Made by a program: the position numbers and the translations under genes. From positions 1 to 64,000 of the forward strand of contig JAJCXY010000057.1 of NCBI GenBank assembly GCA_029263215.1: a stretch of DNA of 64,000 nucleotides, in the 5' to 3' direction. Below, one piece after another: positions 50,724-61,300 of this stretch. A model generated the notes under the pieces. The model was not told the DNA's origin. It did not search any database and saw only the letters and a program-made list of their open reading frames with translations. This DNA comes from Acidimicrobiales bacterium (lineage in GTDB: Bacteria; Actinomycetota; Acidimicrobiia; Acidimicrobiales; Aldehydirespiratoraceae). Every line of letters begins with the position of its first letter. The first letter of the stretch is position 1.

Positions 50724-51043
50724 GCACCCACGTGCTGTTCGGACTCGACGAGATCGAAGCGGGCACCGCTCGCAAGGTCGAGGTCGCCGGCGTAGCGATC
50801 GCGATCGTGCGGATCGGCGACGACGTATATGCGTTGGGCGACACATGCAGTCACGCCGAAGTCTCGCTCTCGGAAGGGTTCGTGGAACCCGACGAATGCG
50901 CGATCGAATGCGGGCGGCACGGCGCCTTGTTCGATCTCACCACCGGTGAGCCCCTAACGCTCCCGGCGGTTCGTCCCGTCCCCGTCTACGAGGTGGGCGT
51001 CGTCGACGGGCGGGTCCAGCTCACCTTGGAGGGAGAATCATGA
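50720..51043 (+). CDS. Rieske-type [2Fe-2S] ferredoxin (NirD-like)
   Basis: A 107-residue soluble Rieske protein with the cluster ligands C-x-H in DTCSHAEVSLSEG and C-x2-H in IECGRHGALFDL. Embedded between sufD and sufC with four-base overlaps on both sides, as in many actinobacterial suf operons. It may supply electrons for cluster assembly or be an early client. Confidence 0.94.
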   Translation: MSTHVLFGLDEIEAGTARKVEVAGVAIAIVRIGDDVYALGDTCSHAEVSLSEGFVEPDECAIECGRHGALFDLTTGEPLTLPAVRPVPVYEVGVVDGRVQLTLEGES

Positions 51044-51831
51044 GCCAACTCGTGATCGAGGGCTTGAGGGCCGCGGTTGGAGGCCAGGAGATCCTCAAGG
51101 GCGTCAACCTCGTGGTCGGGTCCGGTGAGGTCCACGCCGTCATGGGTCCCAATGGCTCCGGTAAGTCGACGCTGTCGCATGTGATCGCCGGACGTCCGGG
51201 CTATGAGGTGCTCGGCGGATCGGTGCGCATCGACGACACCAAACTACTCGGACTTCCCGCATGGAAACGGGCCGAGGCCGGCCTCTTCCTGGCGATGCAG
51301 TATCCCACCGAGGTTCCGGGTGTGGCTCTGAGCGATCTACTCGGTGCATCCGCTCGGATGGTGGCCGACCCCGATGAGATTCGTGAGATGATGAGCGAGG
51401 AGGCGGCCCGCATCGGGTTCGATGAGGCATTCCTCGACAGGCCCCTGAATGTCGACCTTTCCGGCGGCGAGAAGAAGCGAAACGAGACCATCCAGCTCGG
51501 AGTTTTGAAGCCGGCGTTCGCCATCCTCGACGAACTCGACTCGGGCCTCGATGTCGACGCCTTGAGGATGGTGAGCAAGAGGGTGGAAGACGCCACCCGC
51601 GAAGATGGTCTCGGTGTTCTTGCCATCACGCACTACAGCCGCCTCTTCGAACAGCTTCAGCCCGACACCGTGCACGTCTTCGCCGACGGCAGGATCCAGG
51701 AGACCGGTGGCCCCGACCTCGCCACCGAACTCGAGGACACCGGCTACCAGCGCTGGATGGGTGAGCCCGCCGCCAAACCGGCCTCAGCGGTGGCTCTGGC
51801 CGACGACCCCTTCGCTGATCCCTTCGCCTGA
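51040..51831 (+). CDS. sufC: Fe-S cluster assembly ATPase SufC
   Basis: A 263-residue ABC-type ATPase of the SufBCD complex. Walker A is GPNGSGKST, Q-loop FLAMQYPTEVPGV, signature DLSGGEKKRNE, Walker B FAILDELDSGLD, then H in AITHY. It is the last suf gene here; sufS and sufU, which usually follow, are absent, and the next gene runs the other way. Its last 88 bases overlap the convergent phosphotransferase gene. Confidence 0.96.
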   Translation: MSQLVIEGLRAAVGGQEILKGVNLVVGSGEVHAVMGPNGSGKSTLSHVIAGRPGYEVLGGSVRIDDTKLLGLPAWKRAEAGLFLAMQYPTEVPGVALSDLLGASARMVADPDEIREMMSEEAARIGFDEAFLDRPLNVDLSGGEKKRNETIQLGVLKPAFAILDELDSGLDVDALRMVSKRVEDATREDGLGVLAITHYSRLFEQLQPDTVHVFADGRIQETGGPDLATELEDTGYQRWMGEPAAKPASAVALADDPFADPFA

Positions 51832-52868
51832 GCCACCAGGGCCCGCCAGCTGGCGCCGGCCTCAACTCGGGCCCGTGACGGAGCGGCGCGGCGCAGGAGC
51901 TCGAAGGTGAGGTGTCGGCCCGAACGACGGAATCTATACAGGCAGGCGAGCCGGAACCAGGTATGACGTTCCACCGCGGCCAGCCGGTCGGGGTCGAGGT
52001 CTCTTTGATTGCGGTAAGCGTTGCAGAGGAGGTCGGCGCGGGCCTCACCCACAGCGGCCGGCTGTCGGGCCTGGAGCGAGCGGAGCTGGAGGTGGACGGC
52101 CAGGTTGGCAACGTCATCCTCGGGTGAACCGAGCCCGGCGTTGTCGAAATCGATCAGACCAACCCCGGTCTTGGCGGTGATGATGTTCTTGTCGTGAAGG
52201 TCGCCGTGCACCATGGCCTGAGGTAGAGATTCGAGTTCGGGCAGGTCTCGGGCAATCCGGGCCAGGGGGGTGACGGCGTCGGGTTCGACGCGGGCCACCG
52301 TCTCGATCCATTGCTCGGGACGATCAGGGCTCCGGATCGGCAGCTCGCTGGGCGCTGTGGTGCTGTGGAAGGCCGTTAGTGCCGTAGCGACTCTCTCGAT
52401 CACCTCCGGCACCTCGTCGCCGCGGAAGCTCCGATGAAGGATCTCGTGAAGCGACGGCCCTCGCACCGCACTGAGCTCGATCCACCCCGAGCTATCGCTG
52501 GCAATGACCCGAGGCATGATGAACCGCGGATCGGGCGAAGCGAAGAGGTCGTGGCTGGCCAGGAGGGCATCGAATCGTTGTGGTCGGACCACCTTGATGT
52601 AGCTATGAGGGGTGGCGATGATCGCCCGACGCCCGGACCGGTATCCGATCAGCGTTCCTCGCCTGAGTACAGACTTCAGCGCTGGTAGTTTCGTATCGCT
52701 GCAGGGCTCGACAGGCCAAATCCGCTTTCGCTCCGGATCGAAGGTCGCCCATCGTCGATCGGTGCCCCGAAGGGTCCAGGCTCCCAGGTGGCGGGGATAG
52801 GCGGTGCTCCAGCGCTCGAGGAAGATCGGGACCGACGTCGGCCTGACCACGGCCATCGGAACGGTCAT
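51744..52868 (-). CDS. APH-fold phosphotransferase
   Basis: A 374-residue kinase-fold protein with the catalytic loop MVHGDLHDKNII and the metal motif LIDFDNAGLGSPEDDV. An N-terminal 130 residues (RGTDRRWATFDPERKRIW) are not found in standard aminoglycoside kinases. It is the last gene of the glycosyltransferase/ABC operon (overlap of 4 bases with the exporter), so it may phosphorylate a glycan or glycolipid made there. The final 29 codons read antisense into sufC. Confidence 0.82.
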   Translation of the reverse strand: MTVPMAVVRPTSVPIFLERWSTAYPRHLGAWTLRGTDRRWATFDPERKRIWPVEPCSDTKLPALKSVLRRGTLIGYRSGRRAIIATPHSYIKVVRPQRFDALLASHDLFASPDPRFIMPRVIASDSSGWIELSAVRGPSLHEILHRSFRGDEVPEVIERVATALTAFHSTTAPSELPIRSPDRPEQWIETVARVEPDAVTPLARIARDLPELESLPQAMVHGDLHDKNIITAKTGVGLIDFDNAGLGSPEDDVANLAVHLQLRSLQARQPAAVGEARADLLCNAYRNQRDLDPDRLAAVERHTWFRLACLYRFRRSGRHLTFELLRRAAPSRARVEAGASWRALVAQAKGSAKGSSARATAEAGLAAGSPIQRW

Positions 52869-54595
52869 CGCACCGCGACCTGGGCTTGGGGCTGGGGTCG
52901 CTGGCCCCTTGTGAGGTCCAGCTTGTAGTCGGGCCTCAGTCCACTCAGGTCTCCGTGGTGGACCACCAGTGTGGTGCGCCCGCCCGCGATGTTGGTGATG
53001 GCGCGGGCCACGGTCTCGCGGGCCTCGGGGTCGAGGCCGCTCAGGGGCTCATCGAGGAGCAGGATGGACACGTCACGCAGGGCGGCGCGCGCCAGCATCA
53101 AGCGGCGGGCCTGGCCGCCTGAGAGCGATGAACCGTCCTCATCGAGGACCGTGTCGAGACTGTCGGGGAGCCGATCGAGCACCGGTGTGAACAGGGCGGC
53201 ATCTGAAGCGGCACGAATATCCTCGTCGGTGGCACCAGGTCGCCCGAGTGTGATGTTGGAACGAATCGTGCCCCCGAACAGCACGAGATCCTGTGGGACA
53301 TACGCGATCTGGTCTCTATAGGACTGGAGCTGGAGGGTAGAGATAGCTTCACCACCGATACGGATCTCCCCCCGGTCTGGTTGGTAGAGCCGGAGCAGAA
53401 GCGACAGCAGGGTCGACTTCCCACTCCCGTTCTCACCGATGACCGCAACCAACGACCCCGACGGGATGCGCACCGACAAGCCGTTGATAGACGTCCGGCC
53501 GTCCGGGTAGGTGTGAGCCACGTCGCGGATCTCGACATCTCCGGTCAGTCGATCGACGGGGATCCCGACGTGAGGATCCTCGCTGGGTCTGTCGAGAAGA
53601 TCCATCACGCGGGTCGCGCATGCGGTGGCTTTGGCGATGCGGATTCCTTCGCCAGTCAGCTTCCTTATGGGCTTGTAGATCATGCGGGTGTAGGAGATGG
53701 CCAGGACGAGCTGTCCGGGTGTGATGGCGCCGTCGCGTGCACGCTTGGCGCCGAGGATGAGCACCAACGCAACGCCCGCACCCGTGAGAATTTCGGTAAG
53801 GCGAGACATTCGAGCGGCATGTTTGGCTGCTGCCATCGTCGCCCGCTCCGCGGTGACGGCATCGTTGCGAAACGCTTCGGAGGTGGTTTCCTCGGCTGAG
53901 AAGGCCTTGATGATCCCTGCCCGGCGCAGCGATTGGGCTGCCGTTGCGGCAATGGCTCCCTCCTTGCGGCGTTGCTTGCGCGCCGCGATCTTGACCGCCG
54001 ATGAACCCTTCTCGATCGTGAGCCACAACAGAGGGAGCGGTATCAGGGCCACCAGGAACAGGCGCCAGTCGACGAGGGCGAACACCAAGGAGCCTCCGAT
54101 CAGGATGGATCCTCGCGACAGGAGATTGAGCCAACTCGGAAACAGGAGATCTCGAATCATGTTGACGTCGCCCATGAGGCGCATCAGGAGATCGCCGGTG
54201 TAGTGCTGATTGTGCTCGGTCAACTCCAGGCGCTGGATGTGCTCGAACACGTCACTTCGGATCCGAACCGTGGCCTTCCTGCTCACCCGGGCCACGACCA
54301 ACTGGAGGCGCTCGTTGGCGAGCCCGAGCAGGAGCGGGATCACGAACGCGACCGCAGCGAAGACCGCGATTGGGGCGATCGCCACCTTGCTGGTGTCGTC
54401 TGCGGTGACGAGGTGATCGACAACCAGGGTGATCGGCCACGGTTTCAACAGCTCGAGCGCGGTGACGCCGAGGGCCAGAAGTACGGCGGCTGAGATGCGC
54501 AGACGTTGGCCCTTCAACGCGGGGCGAAATGTGGCGAATGCCAAGCGGAGCTCAGACCGGGGCAGGTCCATCGGGCGGCGACTCCCGATGCGCAT
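52865..54595 (-). CDS. ABC exporter, fused permease and ATPase
   Basis: A 576-residue type IV ABC transporter half. Residues about 30-320 hold six hydrophobic segments; the ATPase at 350-560 has Walker A GENGSGKST, Q-loop YVPQDLVLFGG, signature LSGGQARRL, Walker B SILLLDEPL and a switch His in VVHHGD. MsbA-like, acting as a homodimer to flip or export lipids, glycolipids or peptides. Its position with three glycosyltransferases suggests export of a glycoconjugate. ATG 54595 overlaps the preceding stop by one base. Confidence 0.93.
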   Translation of the reverse strand: MRIGSRRPMDLPRSELRLAFATFRPALKGQRLRISAAVLLALGVTALELLKPWPITLVVDHLVTADDTSKVAIAPIAVFAAVAFVIPLLLGLANERLQLVVARVSRKATVRIRSDVFEHIQRLELTEHNQHYTGDLLMRLMGDVNMIRDLLFPSWLNLLSRGSILIGGSLVFALVDWRLFLVALIPLPLLWLTIEKGSSAVKIAARKQRRKEGAIAATAAQSLRRAGIIKAFSAEETTSEAFRNDAVTAERATMAAAKHAARMSRLTEILTGAGVALVLILGAKRARDGAITPGQLVLAISYTRMIYKPIRKLTGEGIRIAKATACATRVMDLLDRPSEDPHVGIPVDRLTGDVEIRDVAHTYPDGRTSINGLSVRIPSGSLVAVIGENGSGKSTLLSLLLRLYQPDRGEIRIGGEAISTLQLQSYRDQIAYVPQDLVLFGGTIRSNITLGRPGATDEDIRAASDAALFTPVLDRLPDSLDTVLDEDGSSLSGGQARRLMLARAALRDVSILLLDEPLSGLDPEARETVARAITNIAGGRTTLVVHHGDLSGLRPDYKLDLTRGQRPQPQAQVAVR

Positions 54596-55683
54596 CAGGA
54601 GCTCATACTCATCGCAGAAGTGCCGAGCCGCGCCAGCGCGGCCACGGTGGTTGCTGCAGCATGGCGCCAGGTCATGGTGTCGTGAGCTCGTCGACGGCCG
54701 GCCTCGCCGAGTCGGGAGCGCCAGCTCGGATCGTCGAGGAGGGCCAGCACCGCGCGGGCGAGCCCTTCGTCGTCTTCTGGCTCCACCACGATGCCGGCGT
54801 TCCCCACGAGCGCGGGGATCTCGCCCTGGTTGGTGGAAACGATCGGCAGGCCGGCAGCCAGGTAGTCGATCACCTTGAGGGGACAGAAGTAGAATGGGTC
54901 GTGACGTGGGTAGGGCGCCAGTCCGATGGTCGCCTCACCCAACAGAGCTGATGCGTCTTGGGGAGAAAGAGGGCCGGTGACCGTGACCTGGCGGTGAACA
55001 CCGAGTTGTCGGGCTTCGGTCAAGATTCGGTTGGCACCCTCCCCACCACCGATGATGAGCAAGCTGGGGGTTCGACCGGCGCGGTCCAAATCTACGAGGA
55101 GGCTGGGGAGCCGGTCGGCCCCGTGCCATGCCTTGGGATGCCCGAGAAAGGCCAGCGTTTCGCAGGCGGGGTCGACGCGGGTCGGCTGAAACCAATCTGG
55201 TTCGAACCCGTTGGTGATCGTCATGGTCGGGCCCGCGCGGTGCTCTCCAACCCATTTCGCGAGCTGGGGGGAGACGGTGATCACCAGATCGGCTTCATGC
55301 AGCAGGAGCGTTTCCACCTGCTGATGGTGGGCACTGACCGTGTCGGGTCGATGGGTTCGCGCCTCGTCGAGAAGGGGAGCGTTCACCTCGAGCACGAATG
55401 GCACGCCAGCGAGGCGGGCGACATCGAAGCCCGAGCGGTGCCCGAGCGAATAGCGCTCGTAGATCGCGTCGGCACCCGCAGCCGTCTCTGGCGTCAGCTC
55501 GTCGAGTCGACGGACCACAACAGGGAAGTCGCCCTCGGCGGGGCGGGCGCTGTAGGTGGTCACACCCAAGCCGAGCGAGATGAGGCCGGCCGCGACGCCA
55601 CGCAGATGTAAAGCCGCACCCTTCGTGGATCCGGGAGCGATCCCGCGGTCGGCACAGACCTGGAGGAGTATTGGGGCGCTCAC
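54595..55683 (-). CDS. Glycosyltransferase, GT4-like (GT-B fold)
   Basis: A 362-residue GT-B glycosyltransferase. It starts with a nucleotide-sugar acceptor region (GIAPGSTKGAALHLRGVAAGL) and ends with the donor-binding LAPYPRHDPFYFCPLKVIDYLAAGLPIVSTNQGEIP, containing the acidic-Gly pattern of GT4 enzymes. Overlaps its neighbours by 1 and 4 bases, as the third gene of the operon. Sugar unknown. Confidence 0.88.
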   Translation of the reverse strand: MSAPILLQVCADRGIAPGSTKGAALHLRGVAAGLISLGLGVTTYSARPAEGDFPVVVRRLDELTPETAAGADAIYERYSLGHRSGFDVARLAGVPFVLEVNAPLLDEARTHRPDTVSAHHQQVETLLLHEADLVITVSPQLAKWVGEHRAGPTMTITNGFEPDWFQPTRVDPACETLAFLGHPKAWHGADRLPSLLVDLDRAGRTPSLLIIGGGEGANRILTEARQLGVHRQVTVTGPLSPQDASALLGEATIGLAPYPRHDPFYFCPLKVIDYLAAGLPIVSTNQGEIPALVGNAGIVVEPEDDEGLARAVLALLDDPSWRSRLGEAGRRRAHDTMTWRHAAATTVAALARLGTSAMSMSS

Positions 55684-56939
55684 ACCGGGCTCGGACTTGC
55701 CATGGCCGGAGATGGCAGGACTGCACTGAAAACCTCTATGAGCTGGCCAATGGTTTCTGTTCGGTCGAACTTCTCAGCGAGTTTCGGAGGTCCTGCAGTC
55801 GACATCGTCTCGGCCAGGGTCGCGTCGTCGAGTAGGGCCGCGAGGCCGACTGCGACCGCTTGGGAGCAGTCGCAGTCGACGAGGAGCCCCTCGACTCCAT
55901 CGGTGATCATCTCCGGAATCCCGGCTACAGGAGTGGTGACGACAGGAGTTCCCGCACCCAGCGCCTCCAGCACGACGGTGGGAAGGGCATCCTGGTTGCC
56001 ATCTTCGCCAACGCGGCAGGGGGCACAGAACACCTCGGCTCGTCGCATCCAGGCTGCCACCTCGTGCTGGGGGAGAGGGCCGGTGAAGGTGACCCGATCG
56101 GATATCCCCAGCCGCAAGGTCTGGCTTTCGAGCGCCCCCCTGTTTTCGCCATCGCCCACCAACACGCAGTGCAGGTCGGGATGTGTGGGTGCTAGTTCGG
56201 CGACTGCGTCGAGGAGCAGGTCGAAGCCCTTCTTGTCGACCATTCGGCCCACGCCGAGCACCAACCCCTCGGTGCGATCGGCCCGTGTCGAGGGTGCTTC
56301 CTGAGGGCCCAAGCCGTTGTAGATCCTGACGATCCGGGCCTCGGTCCCGCCCAGGCGATGGGCCAGGAAGCGAAGGTTCGCGTCGCAGACGGTGACGACG
56401 GCAGTGGCGTCGGCGGCGATTCGAGCGGCGAGGGCCCAGTCGACGGTGTAGCGGTATATGTCCTTCGCGTGAGCGGTCACCGAATAGGGGAGTCCGGTGA
56501 GCAGGTGGACGAGGTGGGCGGTCTGGGCCGCTACCGTCACGAAGTGGGCGTGGAGGTGGTCGACGCCCCGCTCGGTGGCCGCCTTGGCGATCTCGATGGC
56601 GTTGAGGACGAGGCGGGATCGACGCTCAGCGGGGAGCTGACCCACGAAGTCGAGCACGTCGATCAGGCGGTCGACGCGGAGGTCGGGCAGGGCATGGAGC
56701 GCGTCGAGAAAGGCCGTCTTGTCGAGGTCCGCGACATAGTGAACCGGTCCCTTGACCGAAGCAATGCCGGGATGGAACCGTCCTTCGGTGGCGTGGCGGA
56801 GGGAGAAGATCGAGACTTCGACGTCGTTGGCTTCGGCCCCGAGGATCTCGTTGAGGACAAACGTCTCCGACAGGCGGGGATATTGCTTGAGGATGTAGCC
56901 AACGTGGAGGCAGTCGGAGAGCATCGTCGACTCAGGCAT
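55680..56939 (-). CDS. Glycosyltransferase family 4 protein
   Basis: A 419-residue GT4 glycosyltransferase with EVFCAPCRVGEDGNQDALPTVVLEALGAGTPVVTT (E-x7-E type donor site) and the earlier GLVLGVGRMVDKKGFDLLLDAV strand. N-terminal YILKQYPRLSETFVLNEI is typical of colanic acid/EPS-type transferases. Overlaps the upstream GT28-like gene by 8 bases and the next one by 4. Confidence 0.93.
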   Translation of the reverse strand: MPESTMLSDCLHVGYILKQYPRLSETFVLNEILGAEANDVEVSIFSLRHATEGRFHPGIASVKGPVHYVADLDKTAFLDALHALPDLRVDRLIDVLDFVGQLPAERRSRLVLNAIEIAKAATERGVDHLHAHFVTVAAQTAHLVHLLTGLPYSVTAHAKDIYRYTVDWALAARIAADATAVVTVCDANLRFLAHRLGGTEARIVRIYNGLGPQEAPSTRADRTEGLVLGVGRMVDKKGFDLLLDAVAELAPTHPDLHCVLVGDGENRGALESQTLRLGISDRVTFTGPLPQHEVAAWMRRAEVFCAPCRVGEDGNQDALPTVVLEALGAGTPVVTTPVAGIPEMITDGVEGLLVDCDCSQAVAVGLAALLDDATLAETMSTAGPPKLAEKFDRTETIGQLIEVFSAVLPSPAMASPSPV

Positions 56940-58086
56940 GGGCAGGGCTCCGGTTCAGGTGAGACGGGGTGGTGAGCGTTGCGGCAGCGATGGCGACCCC
57001 CGAGAGGTCAACTGTGCGGGCAGGGCGTGATCCGGGCCGACACGCCGTGATGAATTCCTCTACCCGGTCGGGCGAGAGCTCCTCGACCGGGCAATGGGTG
57101 AGATGGGTGACCGCGGCGAGGCGCGTGGCCCGGATGTGTTGCTCAATCCGCGGCCGGCGCCGCGGCACGAGCAGCGATGGCACGCCGACGGCCAACTCCT
57201 CAACAACCGTGTTGTAGCCGGCCATCGAAACTACGCCCGCCGCCGAGGCGACCAATGAGCGCATCCGATGGGAGAACTCGATCACCTCCACCGATGGCAG
57301 GCGTTGGGCCCTGACCATGAGTTCGGCTCTGCGCCCCGCTGAAAGGAGGGGGCCGGTGACTATCGTCGATCTCAGGTCGGCGGCAGCGCCCGCCTCGACC
57401 GCGTCGAGATAGCAACGCAGGACGACATGACCGTCGCCCCCGCCGCCGGCGGTCACAAGGATGACAGGGGTCTCGGCGATCGCCTCGGGCATGGTCGGAG
57501 CCACATACCCGGTGTGGGAGACCGTGGCTCTGATGCGTTGGGCGAGGCCGAGCTCGTGGGCGGTAGTGACGACGCTGGGGTCGCCGTACACGAGAATGTC
57601 GTCGTATTGCTCGAGCTGGTCCCAGACCCCGTCTCGTTGCCACGCTCTCTCCACTCGGGATGCGTCGTCGACTATGTCTCGCATGCCGAGTACCAGTCGA
57701 GGAGGCAGAGCCATCCTGTCGAGGAACCGAAGGGTCGGCTCCAGCTCTCCGCCCATGCCGAGAGGGGAGTGATCGACCAGGATCACGTCGGGACGGTAGG
57801 CCTCGACGGCCGACCGGATCAGGTTGCCCCGTAACTCGATAAGGCGGCATATCCCCTCACCGAGTTTGCGAGGTTGATAGGCCCCGGCGTCGTTCTTGGT
57901 AGCCGTCGGGAGCTTGATGGTGTCGACCCGGTCGGGGAGGGAGAAGGCCTGAGCCATGGGCGAACCGGTGACGATCAGGACCTCGTTGGTCGGATCGGCA
58001 CCCGCGAGGCCAGACGCGAGAAGGCCGCAACGGCGGAAGTGTCCGAGCCCGTATGTGTCGTGGCTGTAGAGCAGGAAGCGAGTCAT
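56932..58086 (-). CDS. MurG/GT28-like glycosyltransferase
   Basis: A 384-residue GT-B protein starting MTRFLLYSHDTYGLGHFRR, with the donor-site GMRDIVDD and ILVTAGGGGDGHVVL blocks and the C-terminal SMAGYNTVVEELAVGVPSLLVPRRRPRIEQHIRA typical of MurG/UDP-glycosyltransferases. ATG 58086 begins the family's N-terminus; the frame upstream to 58233 is promoter DNA. First gene of the five-gene glycoconjugate operon. Confidence 0.85.
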   Translation of the reverse strand: MTRFLLYSHDTYGLGHFRRCGLLASGLAGADPTNEVLIVTGSPMAQAFSLPDRVDTIKLPTATKNDAGAYQPRKLGEGICRLIELRGNLIRSAVEAYRPDVILVDHSPLGMGGELEPTLRFLDRMALPPRLVLGMRDIVDDASRVERAWQRDGVWDQLEQYDDILVYGDPSVVTTAHELGLAQRIRATVSHTGYVAPTMPEAIAETPVILVTAGGGGDGHVVLRCYLDAVEAGAAADLRSTIVTGPLLSAGRRAELMVRAQRLPSVEVIEFSHRMRSLVASAAGVVSMAGYNTVVEELAVGVPSLLVPRRRPRIEQHIRATRLAAVTHLTHCPVEELSPDRVEEFITACRPGSRPARTVDLSGVAIAAATLTTPSHLNRSPAHA

Positions 58087-58367
58087 GTTCGACCCACCAT
58101 GACTGACACGGCCGGGCGGAAACGGTAGGAGGAGCGCAAAAGAACCATAAGAGCCCGCCGTTGAGCTCGCCATCACAAATCTACTCTGGAGACCACTTTG
58201 CGTGGTTGAGTCGACCATTTTCAACGAAATCACTAAATATTGAATAAAAGATTAACAACTCTGGAGCGTGGCCTTGAACGTCACTCTGAGCGTCCGGTAC
58301 CTTCCGACCCGTTGGGCCGCTCGGACAAGGCGGCGTTCTAGAGAATTGGGCGAACTTGAGAACAACG
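58087..58367. promoter_or_regulatory. AT-rich divergent promoter region
   Basis: This 281-base gap separates the glycosyltransferase operon from the giant oxidase gene. The part 58187-58262 is strikingly AT-rich against the GC-rich surroundings, with TTTATT and TATTTA boxes on both strands and no open frame of use. It probably carries divergent promoters. I see no conserved operator. Confidence 0.55.
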
Positions 58368-61300
58368 GTGGGCACCCGGGCGAGAAGCTTGATAGCGCTG
58401 ACGGTCGTTGTCGCTCTGACTGTCGGCACCGTCCTTCAGCTGCGACATAGCAGTCAACACGAGGCAAGCGAGCTTCACCCGCTTGTACACGGCGCCAGGG
58501 ATGTTGCCCTGTCCCTACCCCTCTTTCTGGTGGCGATCGTCATCGGTCTGGGCATGGCAGCCGACTTCATTCGGCGGGGGCGACTGGCCGATACGCTCGC
58601 CGGCGATCTCGCCCAAGTGGTTGGCGTGACGATCGCGGTGACGGTTGCGCTGGTGCCCGGGGGGCTTGGGCACGGTGAAATCTTCACCACGGATAGTGGC
58701 GACCTGCGCCACGCGGTGACCGATGCTCTCGCCATGGTGCCGTATACATTCGTGGCGCTGATGATCGGTATCTCAGCACTGCACCCGCCGAGCGATCTAG
58801 GCGTGGCGGATGTGATCAACGGGGTCGGCGACGTTGCAGGGCGTCTGGGCCGAAGAGTGAGTCACAGGATTGCCGGTATCGACGGTTGGCGTATCGGGCG
58901 CGCTCTCGCCTCGGTAGTGGTCTTGGCCGGAGGCCTCGCGGTGATTCCCGCCGCAACACCCGTGGGATCAGTCGAGCCTGCGGGAGCGGCTGTGCCGGCC
59001 GTCGGTGCGACCTGCGATTCGGGCGGAGTCGATCGTGTCTACGACGTCTCGGCCATCAATGTCGTCATCCCCCGCAACCGGTGGGGTGACGTCGATCTCA
59101 ATGGCCAGGCCTACGCCCTCGATCAGGACAAGTTTGCGATCCGTAATTGGGCCGAGCCGGTGGTTGGCGACCCCACGCTTGCGTCCAACAGACGCCTCCG
59201 TCCTCGCCCCCTGGTGCTGAGAGCGAATGAGGGTGAGTGTGTGGCAATAACACTCACCAACGAACTCGACATCGAGGCTCCGGTGCCCGAGGGATCTCCA
59301 CCTGCGTATGGATCGGCGGACCTGCCGGGAGACGGCTTGCCCGAAGATCAGTGGGTCTCAATCCATGCCCACGGCGTTGCCTACAACGCCCAGACATCGG
59401 GAGGGGGTCAGGTCGGTTTCAACGACGACACCGGCATCGCCCCCGGAGGCGTTCACACCTACTACTGGCGGGTACCCGACGACGAGGGCGCCTATCTATT
59501 CCGTGACGTCACCACGCTCGCCGGCTCCGAAGCCGACGGCGGATCCACCAGCCACGGCCTGTATGGCGTGCTGGCCATCGAGCCCACGGGTTCCCAGTGG
59601 TTCGATGCCGTCTCCGGCGCCCGCCTCGATGGACCCCGTCCCTACCAGAATGTCGCCAACCAGAGCGGTGAGCTTTACCTCGATGCCATCATCGTCCCCC
59701 CTGCAGCTCAGAGTGGCGACTATGCGATCGATGGAATGAATCTCCCGGTTCGACCCGAGGACAGTGTTGCATTCCGCGAGACGATGCAGATCTCTCAGGA
59801 CGAGATGCCGGGACAGCATCTGCAGAACTGCGACCTCGCGGCGGCCGACGAAGGCCTGACGATCGATGGTCGACCCGATCGCTCTGAATGTGAAACCAGC
59901 GACACCGACACGCCCAACTCGATGGACTTCAGCATCGGTCTCGGGTTCAACTACGGCGAAGAGCACCTTCTGGTTCGCGCCCACGCCATCAACCGTTGCC
60001 CCGACTGCGTGGGCGAGGAGACCTGGTTGTCATCCTGGCCCTACGGTGACCCTTCACTGGTGAAACTGGGCAGTGGGTTCGGTCCCTGGTACCCCACCTG
60101 GCACCCCTGGTACGACGGCGGCTCCGATGGCATCGGCGCCAACCATGGCCAACCCAATGCCGACAATGTGGATGATCCCGAGGATTGCAACGTCCTCGGA
60201 GGTTGCCACACGGCCAATGTTCCCCACGCTTATCAGTACGACGCCCAGAAGGTCCGCTTCATTCATGCCGGGCCCAAGGAAACCCACGTCTTTCACATGC
60301 ACGCCCATCAGTGGCTCGCCGACGCACAGGACGTCGGTCAGTCCGGAGGCACGCCTGGTGTACCCGACGACAACCAGATGCCCGAGTCCAGCACGCTCGA
60401 CTCCCAGAGCTACGGCCCAGGAGAGAGCTTCACCGCAGACCTGTTCTTCGGCGCCGGCTCGAGGCCGGGCACGGTCGGCGATTCGATCTTCCACTGCCAC
60501 CTGTATCCACACTTCGCCGAGGGCTTCTGGTCACTCTTTCGCACCCACGATGTGTTGGAGGACGGCACCGGCGTGCTCCCCGACGGCATCGGTGTACGCG
60601 CGGTCGTGCCTCTGCCGGACCGAAACGACGCCCCCGACCTACCCGTGGCCACCGACCCTGGGTTCCCGCGGTTCATCCCCGGAGAGTTCGGTTGGCGGGC
60701 ACCGCAGCCGATCCTCGGCATCTACGACAACAACGGGACGCCCGACGACCCGGCCACGATCGATCGCGAGGATCTCGATCCGGCGATCCGGCAGGTAGCT
60801 GGTGTCGGACTCGTGCAGCCGGTTCAGGAAGTTGCCGTACCGGCCACCGTGACCGGTGGCGGTTTCACCCTCTCGCTAGGGCCAGAGACAACAGGGCCGA
60901 TCCCGTGGGACGCGCCGCCCGCAGCAGTGGAAGCCGCACTCGAACTCCTCTCCGGAGTTGTCGAAGCCACCGTCACCGAAGGCGAGGGGACCAGTCCGTC
61001 CTACGTCGTGCAGTTCAAACAGCTCGATGTCAGCACGCCTGCGACCACGGTGCTGTTGAGCTCCGACGGGACAGGTCTGTCTCCTCCAGGGACCAGTCTC
61101 AGTATTTCGGCCCCCTGGGCCGACGGCGCGGCCGACGAGTCACAAGCCACTGACCTCGCCTATCGGCTGTCGCTCGAACGCGCCGCGACGCTCGAGAGTC
61201 ACAACGACGGCATCTACGACGACGGCAGTGGAAACAACGAGCCGATACCCGGCGCCCCTCTCGTTGATCCGTGCCTGCCCGGGTCGCGAGAGGTCACCTA

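Noticed and set aside
51744-51831. Phosphotransferase gene ending earlier to avoid sufC
   Set aside because: No earlier stop exists in frame; the 88-base antisense overlap is real.
55195-55212. tRNA-like GGTTCGAACC element
   Set aside because: It is inside the glycosyltransferase reading frame and has no cloverleaf around it.
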